64,000 nucleotides of DNA. It comes from Bermanella marisrubri. GTDB taxonomy: Bacteria; Pseudomonadota; Gammaproteobacteria; Pseudomonadales; Oceanobacteraceae. Below, piece by piece: positions 19,727-30,030 of this stretch (positions within the stretch are counted from its first letter, which is position 1; every line of letters begins with the position of its first letter). Location of the stretch: contig NZ_CP051183.1 in NCBI RefSeq assembly GCF_012295615.1, positions 1,887,001-1,951,000 of the forward strand, read 5' to 3'. A program made the position numbers and the translations under genes. The notes beneath the pieces were generated by a model that did not search any database, was not told the DNA's origin, and was given only the letters and a program-made list of their open reading frames with translations.

Positions 19727-22429
19727 TCAGTCGTCGTATCCCAGAGCAGGACGCAACCAGCGCTCTGCAACATCCAAATCCCACGATTTACGTTCAGCAT
19801 AATCTTGCACCTGATCTTTATCGATCTTACCCAGCGCAAAATAACGAGCTTCCGGATGGGCAAAGTACCAACCACTCACCGAAGACGCTGGCGTCATGGC
19901 ATAGCTGTCGGTTAATTTTGCTCCGATCTCTTGTTCTGCGTCGAGAATGTTAAACAACGTGGTTTTTTCGCTATGCTCAGGACAAGCAGGATAACCCGGC
20001 GCCGGACGAATACCTTGATAGCTTTCCGAAATCAGCTCTTGATTTGAGAAGTTCTCTTCAGGCGCATAACCCCAATGCTGCTTGCGTACTTCTTCATGCA
20101 ACAGTTCCGCAAAGGCTTCTGCAAAACGGTCTGCCAATGCTTTCACCATAATGGCATTGTAGTCATCAAGCTTGTCTTCATAAGACTTAGCCAACTCATC
20201 AGCACCTTTACAGGTGACAACGAAAGCCCCCATGTAATCATTAACGCCAGAAGACTTCGGCGCCACAAAATCCGCCAATGAACGATACGCACGCCCTTCT
20301 GGACGTAATGTTTGCTGACGCAAGTGATTGAGAACGGCTATCGGCTCTTGTCTATCATCATTGGAATAAAGCTCTGTTTGATCTTGCTCAATACCAGACG
20401 CTGGGAACATGCCATAAACGGCATGACAAGATAGTTTCTTGTTGGCAATAATGTCATCCAACATGGCATTGGCATCTTTAAACAATTTCGTGGCTTCTTC
20501 GCCCACGACTTTGTCTTCAAGAATACCCGGATACTTACCATGCAATTCCCAGGTAATAAAGAATGGCGTCCAATCAAAATACTCGCGAATTTTTTCTAAC
20601 GGATAATCTTGAATTACCTGCTTACCTAATTGATTCGGCACAACGGGCTGGTAATTAGACCAATCGATTTGTACAGCGTTATCGCGCGCCGTAGCGACTT
20701 CTGCAAACGCTTTTTGACCACGCTTACGCGCATTTTTCGCTCGCACATCGATGTATTCATCACGCAGTTTTTGAACAAAATCGTTTTCTGTTTTCGATAA
20801 TAATGCAGACGCTACCGGAACGGATTTCGACGCATCCAATACGTGTACCGTTGGTGCATCATATTCTGGCTCGATCTTCACTGCCGTATGAACTTTAGAC
20901 GTCGTTGCACCACCGATTAACAATGGTTGCTTCATACCGCGTTGCTGCATCATCTTGGCAACGGTGACCATTTCATCTAATGACGGTGTGATTAAGCCAG
21001 ACAAACCAATGATATCGGCATTGTGTTTTTCCGCCGCATCTAAGATGTCTTCTGGTGGAACCATTACACCCAAATCAACCACTTCGTAGTTATTACAAGA
21101 AAGTACAACACCAACAATGTTCTTACCGATATCGTGCACATCGCCTTTTACGGTGGCCATAATGATCACGCCATTATTTTCACCTTCGTTACCTGACAGG
21201 CGTTTTTCTTCTTCAATGTACGGCAGCAAATACGCTACCGCCTTTTTCATTACACGGGCACTTTTTACGACTTGAGGAAGGAACATTTTACCGGCACCAA
21301 ATAAATCGCCGACCACGTTCATACCTTCCATCAAAGGACCCTCAATAACCTCAATCGGTTTATTGGCCGCTTGACGGGCTTCTTCGGTGTCTTCTTCGAT
21401 GAATTCGGTAATGCCTTTTACCAACGCATGGGTAATGCGCTCTTGCAAAGAACCTTCACGCCATTTCAGTTTGTCGCTTTCTTTTTCCGTAGCGCCCTGA
21501 GCTTTTACAGACTCAGCAAATTCAACTAAGCGCTCAGCAGCATCTTCACGACGATTTAGAATAACATCTTCAACGTGCTCTAGAAGATCCTTCGGAATAT
21601 CATCATAAATGGTCAACATGCCCGCATTCACGATGGCCATGTCCATGCCGTTTTTAATAGCGTGGTACAAGAACACAGAGTGCATGGCTTCACGCACAGT
21701 ATCGTTACCGCGGAATGAGAAAGAGACGTTAGACAAACCGCCAGATACTTTGGCGCCAGGTAGGTTTTCTTTGATCCATTTAGTTGCGGCAAAGAAATCC
21801 ACACAATAATGGTCGTGTTCGGGAATACCCGTAGCAACGGGGAAGATGTTCGGATCGAATACAATGTCTTGTGGTGGGAAGCCTACTTTATCGACTAGAA
21901 CATCATAAGAGCGTTTACAAATTTCAATTCGACGTTCATAAGTATCAGCCTGACCTTTTTCATCAAAGGCCATCACCACAACCGCAGCACCGTACATTTT
22001 AATCCGTTCGGCATGCTTCACGAACTCCTCTTCCCCTTCTTTCAAGGAAATGGAGTTCACAATGGCTTTACCCTGAACGCACTTTAAACCTTCTTCGATG
22101 ATTTCCCATTTTGAGCTATCAATCATAAAAGGTACGCGAGCCACATCAGGCTCAGCTGCTAATAAATTCAAATAACGCTTCATGGCAGCCACACCATCTA
22201 GCATGGCGTCGTCCATATTAACGTCGATAATTTGCGCGCCGTCTTCTACTTGAGCACGAGCAACATCGACGGCCTCCTCGTAGTTTTCTTCTTGAATTAA
22301 GCGAGCAAATTTTCGCGAACCGGTTACGTTACTTCGCTCACCGACATTCACAAAACCTGTAGTCTCATTAACGATTAAAGTCTCTAGACCACTTAGCACC
22401 ATATCAGGGACGTTTTTCTTCTGCGTCAT
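19727..22429 (-). CDS. metH: Methionine synthase, folate/cobalamin/activation part (split MetH)
   Basis: A 900-residue protein equal to residues about 330 to the end of ordinary 1227-residue MetH. In order: pterin-binding domain ([20 protein letters not shown] at the start), cobalamin cap, B12-binding domain with [10 protein letters not shown] (the DxHxxG lower-ligand motif) and GGATTSKVH, and a SAM-dependent reactivation domain with [15 protein letters not shown]. It lacks the homocysteine domain, which is supplied by the gene just upstream. Together they would transfer a methyl group from methyl-tetrahydrofolate to homocysteine. ATG 22429 has a strong AGGGAGGT site located inside the end of the upstream gene. 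Confidence 0.95.
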   Translation of the reverse strand: MTQKKNVPDMVLSGLETLIVNETTGFVNVGERSNVTGSRKFARLIQEENYEEAVDVARAQVEDGAQIIDVNMDDAMLDGVAAMKRYLNLLAAEPDVARVPFMIDSSKWEIIEEGLKCVQGKAIVNSISLKEGEEEFVKHAERIKMYGAAVVVMAFDEKGQADTYERRIEICKRSYDVLVDKVGFPPQDIVFDPNIFPVATGIPEHDHYCVDFFAATKWIKENLPGAKVSGGLSNVSFSFRGNDTVREAMHSVFLYHAIKNGMDMAIVNAGMLTIYDDIPKDLLEHVEDVILNRREDAAERLVEFAESVKAQGATEKESDKLKWREGSLQERITHALVKGITEFIEEDTEEARQAANKPIEVIEGPLMEGMNVVGDLFGAGKMFLPQVVKSARVMKKAVAYLLPYIEEEKRLSGNEGENNGVIIMATVKGDVHDIGKNIVGVVLSCNNYEVVDLGVMVPPEDILDAAEKHNADIIGLSGLITPSLDEMVTVAKMMQQRGMKQPLLIGGATTSKVHTAVKIEPEYDAPTVHVLDASKSVPVASALLSKTENDFVQKLRDEYIDVRAKNARKRGQKAFAEVATARDNAVQIDWSNYQPVVPNQLGKQVIQDYPLEKIREYFDWTPFFITWELHGKYPGILEDKVVGEEATKLFKDANAMLDDIIANKKLSCHAVYGMFPASGIEQDQTELYSNDDRQEPIAVLNHLRQQTLRPEGRAYRSLADFVAPKSSGVNDYMGAFVVTCKGADELAKSYEDKLDDYNAIMVKALADRFAEAFAELLHEEVRKQHWGYAPEENFSNQELISESYQGIRPAPGYPACPEHSEKTTLFNILDAEQEIGAKLTDSYAMTPASSVSGWYFAHPEARYFALGKIDKDQVQDYAERKSWDLDVAERWLRPALGYDD

Positions 22430-22431
22430 AA

Positions 22432-23472
22432 TTATTTACCTCCCTGAAGTTTTTGCTCAAAGGCTTCAGTAAATGGACGAGGCTTATATTCATCCGCCAG
22501 CTTTTTCAACGCAGCAATATGGGCTGGCGTTGTACCACAGCAACCACCAATAATATTGACATGACCTTCACTTAAAAACGGACGTACTTGTTCAGCCATT
22601 TGTTCGGCAGTTTGATCATACTCGCCAAACTCGTTAGGCAAACCGGCATTAGGGTGGGCAGAGATCATACAGGTTGCATTTTTATCTAACAGTTTGATAT
22701 GCGGCAACATGTCGTCGGCACCAAGAGCACAATTCAAACCAATGCTGAATAAATTACCGTGCATCAGTGAAACCCAAAAAGCTTCTGCGGTCTGGCCAGA
22801 CAAGGTTCGACCGCTGGCATCAGTAATGGTACCGCTGACCATTACTGGCATTTCAATATTGCGTTCACGCTTCATTTCTAGGCAAGCAAACACGGCAGCT
22901 TTTGCATTTAAAGTATCAAATACCGTTTCCACCATAATGATATCGATACCGCCATCGACCAATGCTTCTGCTGCATCTTTGTAGGCCTTAACCAAATCAT
23001 CAAAGGTCACCAAGCGCATTCCCGGGTCGTTAACATCGGGAGAGATGGATGCGGTACGGTTGGTCGGTCCAAGGCAACCTACTACGTAGCGAGGTTGTTC
23101 AGGCGTCTTCGCCGTCCACTTATCCGCACTACGGCGAGCGCACTGTGCGGCTTCATAATTAATTTGATAGACGGCGTGTTCAAGATTGTAATCGGCTTGG
23201 GCAATAGTGGTACCGCTAAACGCATTTGTGCATGCGAAGTCCGCACCTATTTCAAAGAAACTATCGTGTATTTCTTCGATAATATCTGGGCGAGTAATGG
23301 ACAATAAATCGTTGTTTCCCTTTAGTGGGCTTGGGTGATCATCAAAATGACCTTTGCGAAAGTCATCTTCATCTAGGTCGTATTGCTGGATAGATGTGCC
23401 CATAGCACCATCGAGAACCATAATACGCTCTCGTAGGGTTTTATATAATTGCTCGTACTTCGATTGGGTCAT
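22432..23472 (-). CDS. metH: Methionine synthase, homocysteine-binding subunit (split MetH)
   Basis: A 346-residue homocysteine S-methyltransferase domain protein, corresponding to the N-terminal module of MetH. It starts with [18 protein letters not shown] and has the zinc ligands in IGLNCALGA (Cys) and [12 protein letters not shown] (Cys-Cys). It ends two bases before the gene for the remaining MetH domains. The last codons (QGGK) encode that gene's Shine-Dalgarno. A full protein would be 1246 residues, so nothing is missing; this is an organised split rather than a frameshift. The 102-base upstream gap is too short for a cobalamin riboswitch. Confidence 0.93.
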   Translation of the reverse strand: MTQSKYEQLYKTLRERIMVLDGAMGTSIQQYDLDEDDFRKGHFDDHPSPLKGNNDLLSITRPDIIEEIHDSFFEIGADFACTNAFSGTTIAQADYNLEHAVYQINYEAAQCARRSADKWTAKTPEQPRYVVGCLGPTNRTASISPDVNDPGMRLVTFDDLVKAYKDAAEALVDGGIDIIMVETVFDTLNAKAAVFACLEMKRERNIEMPVMVSGTITDASGRTLSGQTAEAFWVSLMHGNLFSIGLNCALGADDMLPHIKLLDKNATCMISAHPNAGLPNEFGEYDQTAEQMAEQVRPFLSEGHVNIIGGCCGTTPAHIAALKKLADEYKPRPFTEAFEQKLQGGK

Positions 23473-23574
23473 AACTGCGCCGATTAACTACTGATAATGC
23501 AAAATGGCGCCAATTATAGCTCACTGCTAAACCATCAGAAAGCTCAAGCTCCTCAGATACAACTTGAATACTAC

Positions 23575-24618
23575 TCATGTTGCCATGTAAAGACCATCAC
23601 GATATGTCTTTGGACTCACACCCTTCCAACGCTTAAACGCGTGACTGAAATTCGCAGCATCGCTATAACCCAACCGCTCAGCAATCTCATCAAAGCTTAT
23701 CGAATTGGCAAGTAGCGCCTCAGCCATACCCATTCGCACTTCATCCCTTACTAGGCGCCAACTCATGCCCTCTTCCTTAAGCTGACGATGCAAGGTTCGC
23801 GTGGTGCGCGCCATGCTGCTAGCCACTTGCTCCATCGAGGCATACAACCCCAAAGACAGCAGTTTATCCCTCACATCCTGAGCAATATCTCGATACTGAT
23901 TTTGCTGTTGCAATAGCTGACGACATTGATCCTCACAGGTCTTAGCTGTTTGTGCGTTAGCCCTAGGTAATGGCCGATCAAGTAGATTCGCATCAAAAAT
24001 GACTGCACTCTGATCACTATTCAAAACCAACTCGAAACCGAGGCCTTGTGTAAGATCTGTCACAACAGACGGGAGTTCTTGTTCAGACAAAGTCAGGTGG
24101 ATTTCAAAAACAGGAAAACCGCCAGCGAATAACTCCCGCTGTATAACAAGTAAAGCGGATATATCTCTCACCAATACTAAGGTACCCAGGTCCCCTTGTG
24201 CTTTTGGGGTAAATATCAATTCAACTTTGCCATTTCGCTCAATAAGCTCAATGTGACACAGGGCATACGTCAACCCCAGATAGCGCAACCCCAGATCCAT
24301 TGCTTTTCGTAAACTGGCACTAGAAAGTAAGGCATAACCCCAAATACCGTAGCTAGTGAGCTGATATCGCTGCCCAAGTTGCCAGCCAATAATAAACGGG
24401 TCACCACGGGTATTTAATACGTTTTGTAAAGCTTGTAGCTCTTGACGCTCAGTGACCCATTGATCCGAATCACTCAGGCTTTCTAAGGACTGAACCGATA
24501 CTCCAGTATCAGCCAGCAAGTCCTGAATACTCATTCCGCACTCTTCGGCGTACTGCCGAATAATGTCCAATCCGTTAATTGATCGCTTGGCCAAAACCAA
24601 CCTCTGTCTGAAAATCAC
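23575..24618 (-). CDS. AraC-family transcriptional regulator
   Basis: A 347-residue regulator: an Arabinose_bd-type N-terminal domain (about 25-210, with ITSYGIWGYALLSS-like core) and a C-terminal pair of helix-turn-helix motifs (about 245-345, ISFDEIAERLGYSDAANFSH then FKRWKGVSPKTYR). This is the OruR/ArgR-like class often beside catabolic oxidoreductases. The gene diverges from the monooxygenase-esterase pair, which it likely controls in response to a ketone or related substrate. The start may be GTG 24618 or TTG 24594; the latter has AGAGG six bases upstream. Confidence 0.88.
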   Translation of the reverse strand: MIFRQRLVLAKRSINGLDIIRQYAEECGMSIQDLLADTGVSVQSLESLSDSDQWVTERQELQALQNVLNTRGDPFIIGWQLGQRYQLTSYGIWGYALLSSASLRKAMDLGLRYLGLTYALCHIELIERNGKVELIFTPKAQGDLGTLVLVRDISALLVIQRELFAGGFPVFEIHLTLSEQELPSVVTDLTQGLGFELVLNSDQSAVIFDANLLDRPLPRANAQTAKTCEDQCRQLLQQQNQYRDIAQDVRDKLLSLGLYASMEQVASSMARTTRTLHRQLKEEGMSWRLVRDEVRMGMAEALLANSISFDEIAERLGYSDAANFSHAFKRWKGVSPKTYRDGLYMAT

Positions 24619-24701
24619 AAACCTTCGTCTTTTTATACCATAGATTCAAAGCTCTCAAGCGGATAATGTATCGATTAAAATAATAACGACACGAGCTCCC
24701 T

Positions 24702-26156
24702 ATGCTGGATACAGAATTTCTCATCATTGGCGCAGGCTTTGGCGGCATCGGCATGGCCATTAAGCTTAAACAGCAAGGCCATAATTGCATTACCCTTTGG
24801 GAGAAGGAATCCGACTTAGGAGGATGCTGGCGTGACAACCACTATCCAGGAGCGGCGTGCGATGTTCCCTCTCACCTATATTCTTATTCTTTTGCACCCA
24901 ACAGCCAATGGAGTCATAAATTTGCGCCTCAGCAAGAAATCTATGATTACATCAAAGACTGTGCAGACCGATTCAAAATCACTGAGCATATTCATTTCAA
25001 TAAAGAAGTATCGGAAGCCCGCTACGATAGCGAGAACAATCTCTGGAGAGTGACCGATACTCAAGGCAACGAATTGCGTTGTCGCTATTTAATTACCGCT
25101 ACAGGACAATTAAACCGTCCTGCTTATCCAGGCATCGCAGGACTTGAAAGTTTTAAAGGTGAGCAGTTTCACTCCGCTCGCTGGAATCATGATGTGGATT
25201 TAAAAGACAAAAATGTCGCCGTTATCGGCACAGGCGCCAGTGCAATCCAATTTGTGCCATCTGTGGTTAACAAAGCCAAGCACGTAACGCTTTTTCAGCG
25301 TTCTGCGCCCTATGTCATTCCTAAGCCGGATCGACCATACAGCAAATTCGAGCGTTGGGCTTTTAAACGTATTCCGGGCCTTTTAAAACTCAGCCGCTTA
25401 AAAACCTACCTGCAATTCGAAGTACGCTTTTTAGCTTTTCGTGATTTGCAGTTTTTACTAAAACCTTATATTGCATATTGGCGACGCTTCATGAACAAGC
25501 AAGTCAAGGACGAAGGCAAGCGTAAAAAACTTACACCAGATTACATCATTGGCTGCAAACGTATTCTCATTGCGAATAATTATTACCCAGCCATCGATCA
25601 AGACCATGTCGATTTAGTGGATTCTGGTATTGCAGAGGTGACTCCAAGTGGCATAACAGACAAGCAAGGCAATCAGCATGATGTCGATGTCATTATTCTC
25701 GCTACAGGCTTTAAAGCGACTGATTTTTTATCGCCCATTAAGATTTATGGACAAGATGGCATTTCATTAAATAATGCCTGGAAAGACGGCGCTGAGGCCT
25801 ATTTAGGTATGTGCGTTAATGGTTTTCCTAACTGCTTTATGCTTTATGGCCCCAACACGAACCTTGGGCACAGCTCTATTATCTATATGCTTGAAAGTCA
25901 GATTAACTTTATTCTAAAGGCAATTGACTACGCAAAACGCCATGACACGAAAACCCTGAATGTAAAAGCAGACATTCAAAGTAAATACAATGACACACTT
26001 CAACGGAAAATCCATGCGTCAGTCTGGGATCAAGGTTGTACCAGCTGGTATAAAAATGAAAGCGGAAAGAACACCAACAATTGGTCAGGCTTTACACTTA
26101 GCTATCGTCGATTAACCAAGCACTTCAAAGCCAAGGATTTTGCCACCAATGAATAA
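24702..26156 (+). CDS. Flavin-containing monooxygenase, Baeyer-Villiger type
   Basis: A 484-residue flavoprotein that would insert oxygen into ketones using NADPH and O2. FAD Rossmann motif GAGFGGIG is at residues about 9-16, the NADPH motif GTGASA near 177, and the BVMO fingerprint FKGEQFHSARWN near 149-160. The last position is Asn instead of the usual Pro or Asp. The C-terminal ATGFKAT motif is present. The downstream esterase gene overlaps the stop, so the likely pathway is ketone to ester to alcohol plus acid. The native substrate is unknown. Confidence 0.88.
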   Translation: MLDTEFLIIGAGFGGIGMAIKLKQQGHNCITLWEKESDLGGCWRDNHYPGAACDVPSHLYSYSFAPNSQWSHKFAPQQEIYDYIKDCADRFKITEHIHFNKEVSEARYDSENNLWRVTDTQGNELRCRYLITATGQLNRPAYPGIAGLESFKGEQFHSARWNHDVDLKDKNVAVIGTGASAIQFVPSVVNKAKHVTLFQRSAPYVIPKPDRPYSKFERWAFKRIPGLLKLSRLKTYLQFEVRFLAFRDLQFLLKPYIAYWRRFMNKQVKDEGKRKKLTPDYIIGCKRILIANNYYPAIDQDHVDLVDSGIAEVTPSGITDKQGNQHDVDVIILATGFKATDFLSPIKIYGQDGISLNNAWKDGAEAYLGMCVNGFPNCFMLYGPNTNLGHSSIIYMLESQINFILKAIDYAKRHDTKTLNVKADIQSKYNDTLQRKIHASVWDQGCTSWYKNESGKNTNNWSGFTLSYRRLTKHFKAKDFATNE

Positions 26157-27171
26157 CGCCCAAAACACAAAAGCCGAGCACACTGAACTAGAAAAGCGAA
26201 TGGATGAGCAACAGCTATTTGCATGTAAGTTCGCAAAGTGGACACCCTCTTTGCATTACCTACCCGTTTGGATGTCACGACAAAATTACGAACTACTGGA
26301 CACCCTATTCGGGCTAAAAAGAACAGGCATCAAAAAAGATACAACTATACAGACCATCGACCACTGGGTCGAATCCTCCACATCAGTAAAACGTTTTAAG
26401 ATTCGCTGTTATTACCCACACACTAAAATTAACGAATCAAAAACACCAACTGATGCACTAATGTTTTTCCATGGTGGGGGCTGTGCAATTGGAAGCCTCA
26501 AAAGCCACGATGCGTTTTGTCGTTTCTTGAGTAAGCAAACGAAGTCATGTGTTATCGCAGTGGATTACGGTTTAGGCCCCAAGCACCCTTACCCTACCGC
26601 CATTATTAATGCCATTGAAGCCACTAATTATGTACATCAAAACGCAAAGACACTAAACATAAACCCTGACACCATGGGTGCCAGCGGAGATAGTGCCGGC
26701 GCTTACCTTTCTCTACTTTGCAACCAGACTGAACTGACCAAGATATTGAGTGTTGATATACAATATTCGTTAAAATATTTAGCACTGCTTTATCCTATGC
26801 TCGATCTTACTGGCGCGTCTGAATCCTATAAGGAACATCGACCCTATCAAATACTTACGCCAGACGTTATGCAGTATTTTGCCAGACACTATTTGCAAGA
26901 CATGTCGAAAGCACAAGATGAACTTGCCAGCCCCGTTTTAGCGAAGTCACTTAATCTAGATATACCTTGCTTCACTATGACAGCGGAATTTGACCCACTA
27001 AGAGACGATGGTTTTCGACTGGCCACGCGCTATGGCAAAGATCTTTGCGAACATATCCATGCAGACGATAGCACTCACGGATTTATTCATTTGGCAGGCC
27101 ATAGCAAAAAGGCCCTAGCACATTGCCAACGTTTTGCAGAGGCAATAATAAAATTGAAAGACAGCCTATAA
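26149..27171 (+). CDS. Alpha/beta-hydrolase, hormone-sensitive-lipase family (esterase)
   Basis: A 340-residue esterase starting at ATG 26149, which overlaps the monooxygenase stop by eight bases. The oxyanion motif HGGG follows MFF near residue 108. The nucleophile is in GDSAG (about 182), the acid in FDPLRDDG, and the catalytic His in DSTHGFIH near the C terminus: a complete family IV catalytic set. No signal peptide, so cytosolic. Coupling to a Baeyer-Villiger enzyme suggests it hydrolyses the ester or lactone product. Confidence 0.9.
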   Translation: MNNAQNTKAEHTELEKRMDEQQLFACKFAKWTPSLHYLPVWMSRQNYELLDTLFGLKRTGIKKDTTIQTIDHWVESSTSVKRFKIRCYYPHTKINESKTPTDALMFFHGGGCAIGSLKSHDAFCRFLSKQTKSCVIAVDYGLGPKHPYPTAIINAIEATNYVHQNAKTLNINPDTMGASGDSAGAYLSLLCNQTELTKILSVDIQYSLKYLALLYPMLDLTGASESYKEHRPYQILTPDVMQYFARHYLQDMSKAQDELASPVLAKSLNLDIPCFTMTAEFDPLRDDGFRLATRYGKDLCEHIHADDSTHGFIHLAGHSKKALAHCQRFAEAIIKLKDSL

Positions 27172-27246
27172 TCCAAGTTTTCATTGAAAGTCGCTCTACA
27201 GACCTTATCATGACATGCCAATTGATAAGTATTTGAGCATTAAAGC

Positions 27247-27558
27247 ATGCAATTAAACGACTTAGTCATTCTGTTTATCTGTTTCATAATAGCGGCATTC
27301 TGGTGGCACGATCGCGGTATTAAACAAGCGGCCTACACGCTAGCAGTAAAAATGTGCGAGGAGCGGGACGTGCAGCTGCTGGATCAGAACATTCGAATTT
27401 GCCGCTGGATGCCAAAATTAGATAAAGACAAAGGTCCCCATATCATGCGCACCTTTCGTTTTGAATTTACTCATACCGGAGAGCGGCGTTATACAGGCCA
27501 TTTGATTATGCGTGGTAACCGATTCTCCGACTTTGAGTTACAGCCATATCATATTTAG
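27247..27558 (+). CDS. DUF3301 small membrane-anchored protein
   Basis: A 103-residue protein with one N-terminal membrane helix (about 5-20, ILFICFIIAAFWW). It is followed by CEERDVQLLDQNIRICRW and a TFRFEFTHTGERRYTGHLIMRG segment, the pattern of the DUF3301 family of gammaproteobacteria. Its function is unknown. It has no obvious partner in this neighbourhood. Confidence 0.82.
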   Translation: MQLNDLVILFICFIIAAFWWHDRGIKQAAYTLAVKMCEERDVQLLDQNIRICRWMPKLDKDKGPHIMRTFRFEFTHTGERRYTGHLIMRGNRFSDFELQPYHI

Positions 27559-27579
27559 TGACTAAGCTAGCAGTGATTG

Positions 27580-28109
27580 TTACTCGAGATTCTTCAAGAT
27601 AAGCTCGGTAACACGTGCTGGAGCATGAAGTTGCGTCCAATGATTAACACCGCTCAATCTATAATATTCAAACCCGGCATCGCAATACTTTTCACAAGGT
27701 GGATATACCAACCTTTTATCTTCTGCATGATTCCGCCACGCGCATACGCATTAGGATGACCCACGGATAGAGTGATGTATTTTTGCACATAACCGGGATA
27801 GCTAATCGCCATTTGCCACCCAATAAAAGCACCCCAATCATGGCCAACTACTTGCACCTTCTTAATATCCAACTTATCAAGAATCGCAACCATATCCGCT
27901 GCCAATAGACTCCAATGATAATCAGAGACATTCGAGGGCATGTCCGACGCGCCACGACCTCGCGTATCGGGTGCTATAACTCTATAACCAGCCTCAAGCA
28001 AAGCAGGGTTTCTCAGCAGAACCGGCGTACCTTCGCCCACATCAATAACATTAAAGCCTAACCCCGCCACCTGAATTCGCTTCGTTGGATAATCTGCGTT
28101 CTCTACCAC
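27580..28109 (-). pseudogene. Decayed epoxide-hydrolase-like alpha/beta-hydrolase
   Basis: The reading frame from ATG 28109 keeps the front of an epoxide-hydrolase-type enzyme: VIDVGEGTPVLL, then abruptly RNPALLEAGYRVIAPDTRGR, then the nucleophile motif VVGHDWGAFIGW. About 13-15 residues carrying the oxyanion HGFP motif are missing between these blocks. After SIAMPG (about 27675) the frame shifts, and the remaining C terminus is readable one frame over as YYRLSGVNHWTQLHAPARV through to a TAA at 27580-27582. That supplies the family's His but with the whole lid domain and the catalytic acid gone. Two deletions, one causing a frameshift, make activity very unlikely. Confidence 0.82.
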
Positions 28110-28217
28110 TCATCCCTTCCTTAGCGCTTCGTTTCTGAACTCTTATAGGGCTATAGTACTTGAATTACGCTATAATACACGCCGACTCCTGTATAACTCT
28201 CAAACTGACGGTAAATA

Positions 28218-28562
28218 ATGTCCAAATTCTTCTATAAAGGTCGCCCCATGAAAAAACCCACTCATTCGAGCCCGGGTTTTGAAACTAATGCCACTGTTTA
28301 CTTAGGCACAGACAAAGCCCCTGCCCAGATCAGCGTACAAAGCGAAGTACGAAAAGAGGAATTAGTTGCCATATTCGCCGAGCACGGCTGGGCCAGCAAG
28401 ATTGAAGTCAATCCAGATCAAGAAGAAAACATCCGCGACCTCGAAATTCTGCAAGAGCGTGAGAACACCTCCCAAGCTCAAACCACTAAAGCAGCAGGCC
28501 GAAACGACCCTTGCCCTTGCGGCTCAGGTAAGAAATACAAAAAGTGCTGTGCAGCTGCTTAA
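28218..28562 (+). CDS. SEC-C metal-binding motif protein (PBPRA1643-type)
   Basis: A 114-residue protein beginning [10 protein letters not shown] and ending in the SEC-C zinc motif [16 protein letters not shown] (about 95-112), the same module that ends SecA. The combination matches a small conserved family in marine gammaproteobacteria. The middle part ([20 protein letters not shown]) is a compact alpha/beta segment of unknown role. It may bind ribosomes or the Sec machinery through the zinc knuckle; that is inference from the motif. Confidence 0.85.
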   Translation: MSKFFYKGRPMKKPTHSSPGFETNATVYLGTDKAPAQISVQSEVRKEELVAIFAEHGWASKIEVNPDQEENIRDLEILQERENTSQAQTTKAAGRNDPCPCGSGKKYKKCCAAA

Positions 28563-28590
28563 TTTTTTACTTTGCTGCCACACAAAAGAA

Positions 28591-28619
28591 AAGCCAGTTA
28601 AAAATTAACTGGCTTTTTT
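28591..28619. terminator. Intrinsic terminator after the SEC-C gene
   Basis: An 11-bp perfect stem (AAGCCAGTTAA / TTAACTGGCTT) with a three-base loop is followed by TTTT. It could also serve the convergent minus-strand genes that end at 28648. Confidence 0.85.
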
Positions 28620-28647
28620 GGTTCTAAGATCTGATTGCTTGCTTAGA

Positions 28648-28983
28648 CTACTGACCACACGATTGAAGTGAAAACACGAAAAGCCCAAACCATACATTAC
28701 CAAGCAATATCAGCAACTTGATCGCGCCTCGCGCAAATGCGGGAATATTTTGATAACAGCACAAATAGCCAATGACCATCCACTGTACAGCTAACCACAC
28801 AACTGAAAAATACAAAATACCCCTATGGCACGCGATTTCAGAGGAGGTGTAATAGGCATACCACCACCCCAAAACCATACCCGTGGTGAGAAGCAGGAGA
28901 ATCGCGCAAGATAGAAGACTGCGCCAACGTGGGTACTCCGTCCTAAAAAGCCTATCCTTCGCTTCTTTCCATTTTCCTTTCAT
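28648..28983 (-). CDS. Small membrane protein of unknown function
   Basis: A 111-residue protein with a basic N terminus (KGKWKEAKDRLFRTEYPRW) and three predicted membrane spans at about 22-44, 55-75 and 84-106. The last span ends in a short Cys-containing tail (LQSCGQ). AGGGGG precedes the ATG. No family recognised. It is the last of four same-strand small genes running away from tRNA-Ser and is probably accessory. Confidence 0.6.
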   Translation of the reverse strand: MKGKWKEAKDRLFRTEYPRWRSLLSCAILLLLTTGMVLGWWYAYYTSSEIACHRGILYFSVVWLAVQWMVIGYLCCYQNIPAFARGAIKLLILLGNVWFGLFVFSLQSCGQ

Positions 28984-29091
28984 TCAACCCCCTTCTAGAG
29001 CTACCACGTGGCGTAAACAAAACGACTCCAATTGGAGGTAAATTATTTTTAGCAGCAAACCCGCGTTAATTTGTCCGGTGCGAAGCACAAA

Positions 29092-29544
29092 CTACATTGA
29101 CCTATTATGTTTTTGATACAACCAATAAAGCAATTGAACTAGCAGGCACCCAAGATATAAAAATAATGCTAGGATAACTACCATAACTGGCCATGTCGCC
29201 ACATAAAGATGCGACGCACCCTCATAAAAATCAGGCCTTTCTCGAATAAAGAGCAAATAGCTCCATGCAATCAGAGATAAAGCCAAAATCAGATCCGACG
29301 AGAGCTTATAAATATTCACTCCCATAAATTTGAAAACAGTTTTTGAAGATATCAAATAAGCTATGAGAGCTGGAAAGGCTGTAGCCATACTAACAATAAG
29401 TATGGATATGATCGTATTCGAACTGACTTCGTTTTCAAATATCGGGCGCGAAAAATCCAGATACATATTAATACCCGCTAAAAAGGCTAGCAATGCTATT
29501 AGTAACTTCCTATTCAATATTCTTCCATAGAAAACAAAACACAT
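29092..29544 (-). CDS. Small polytopic membrane protein of unknown function
   Basis: Up to 150 residues with four membrane spans (about 10-30, 42-65, 80-100, 118-142). ATG 29544 lacks a ribosome site. A TTG nine codons in, preceded by GGAAGA and giving a start of NRKLLIALLAFLAG, is a reasonable alternative. No family recognised. It lies between two other small unknown genes on the same strand. Confidence 0.55.
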   Translation of the reverse strand: MCFVFYGRILNRKLLIALLAFLAGINMYLDFSRPIFENEVSSNTIISILIVSMATAFPALIAYLISSKTVFKFMGVNIYKLSSDLILALSLIAWSYLLFIRERPDFYEGASHLYVATWPVMVVILALFLYLGCLLVQLLYWLYQKHNRSM

Positions 29545-29607
29545 GTCAGCATAGGCACGGCTTTATCGAGTCCGCTGAATTTATACACCATACGAATTGA
29601 TTCCAAA

Positions 29608-29940
29608 TTAGCAGGCGATACCAATAAGCAGTTTGGAATTATTTTCATTGTGTTGATCTAAATCGGGACGGCGCTGCAGCGGTCCGGTGCATCCTCTAGG
29701 TAAGATGTATTCAACAGCCAAGGGCTCCACTTGCTCAAGGTTTATGGGTTTTTTATCTTCACGTTGCACCAAAATATAATAGGGTTGTTGAAACATCACG
29801 ATGTAACTATCAAAAATATAAATGACACCATCCTTTTCTATCTTGGCATGATTTTCTTCAACGAGAACCAAATCGCCTGAAAATACTGAAGTTGAGATGA
29901 AGGCTGCAATAAGAGCCAGTACCTGAAGCGATCTCTTCAT
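29608..29940 (-). CDS. Small secreted protein of unknown function
   Basis: A 110-residue protein with a signal peptide ending near VFSGD (about residue 21-22), then a mostly beta-strand domain (DGVIYIFDSYIVMFQQPYYI). Two Cys, in RGCTGP and at the very C terminus, could pair. AGGATGG precedes the ATG. It is likely periplasmic. No family recognised. Confidence 0.55.
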   Translation of the reverse strand: MKRSLQVLALIAAFISTSVFSGDLVLVEENHAKIEKDGVIYIFDSYIVMFQQPYYILVQREDKKPINLEQVEPLAVEYILPRGCTGPLQRRPDLDQHNENNSKLLIGIAC

Positions 29941-30030
29941 GTTTCCATCCTATTTATACAACGCCTAAAGCAACGACGAGTGAAACGATCCAGCCAGCTT
30001 GCTGGCCAATTGGCTGGTTTTGTTATAAGT

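Noticed and set aside
22427-22434. Frameshift or stop mutation in metH
   Set aside because: The second gene has its own strong ribosome site and ATG, no domain is lost, and split MetH is known elsewhere.
23473-23574. Cobalamin riboswitch before metH
   Set aside because: The gap is only 102 bases and shows no B12-box-like sequence.
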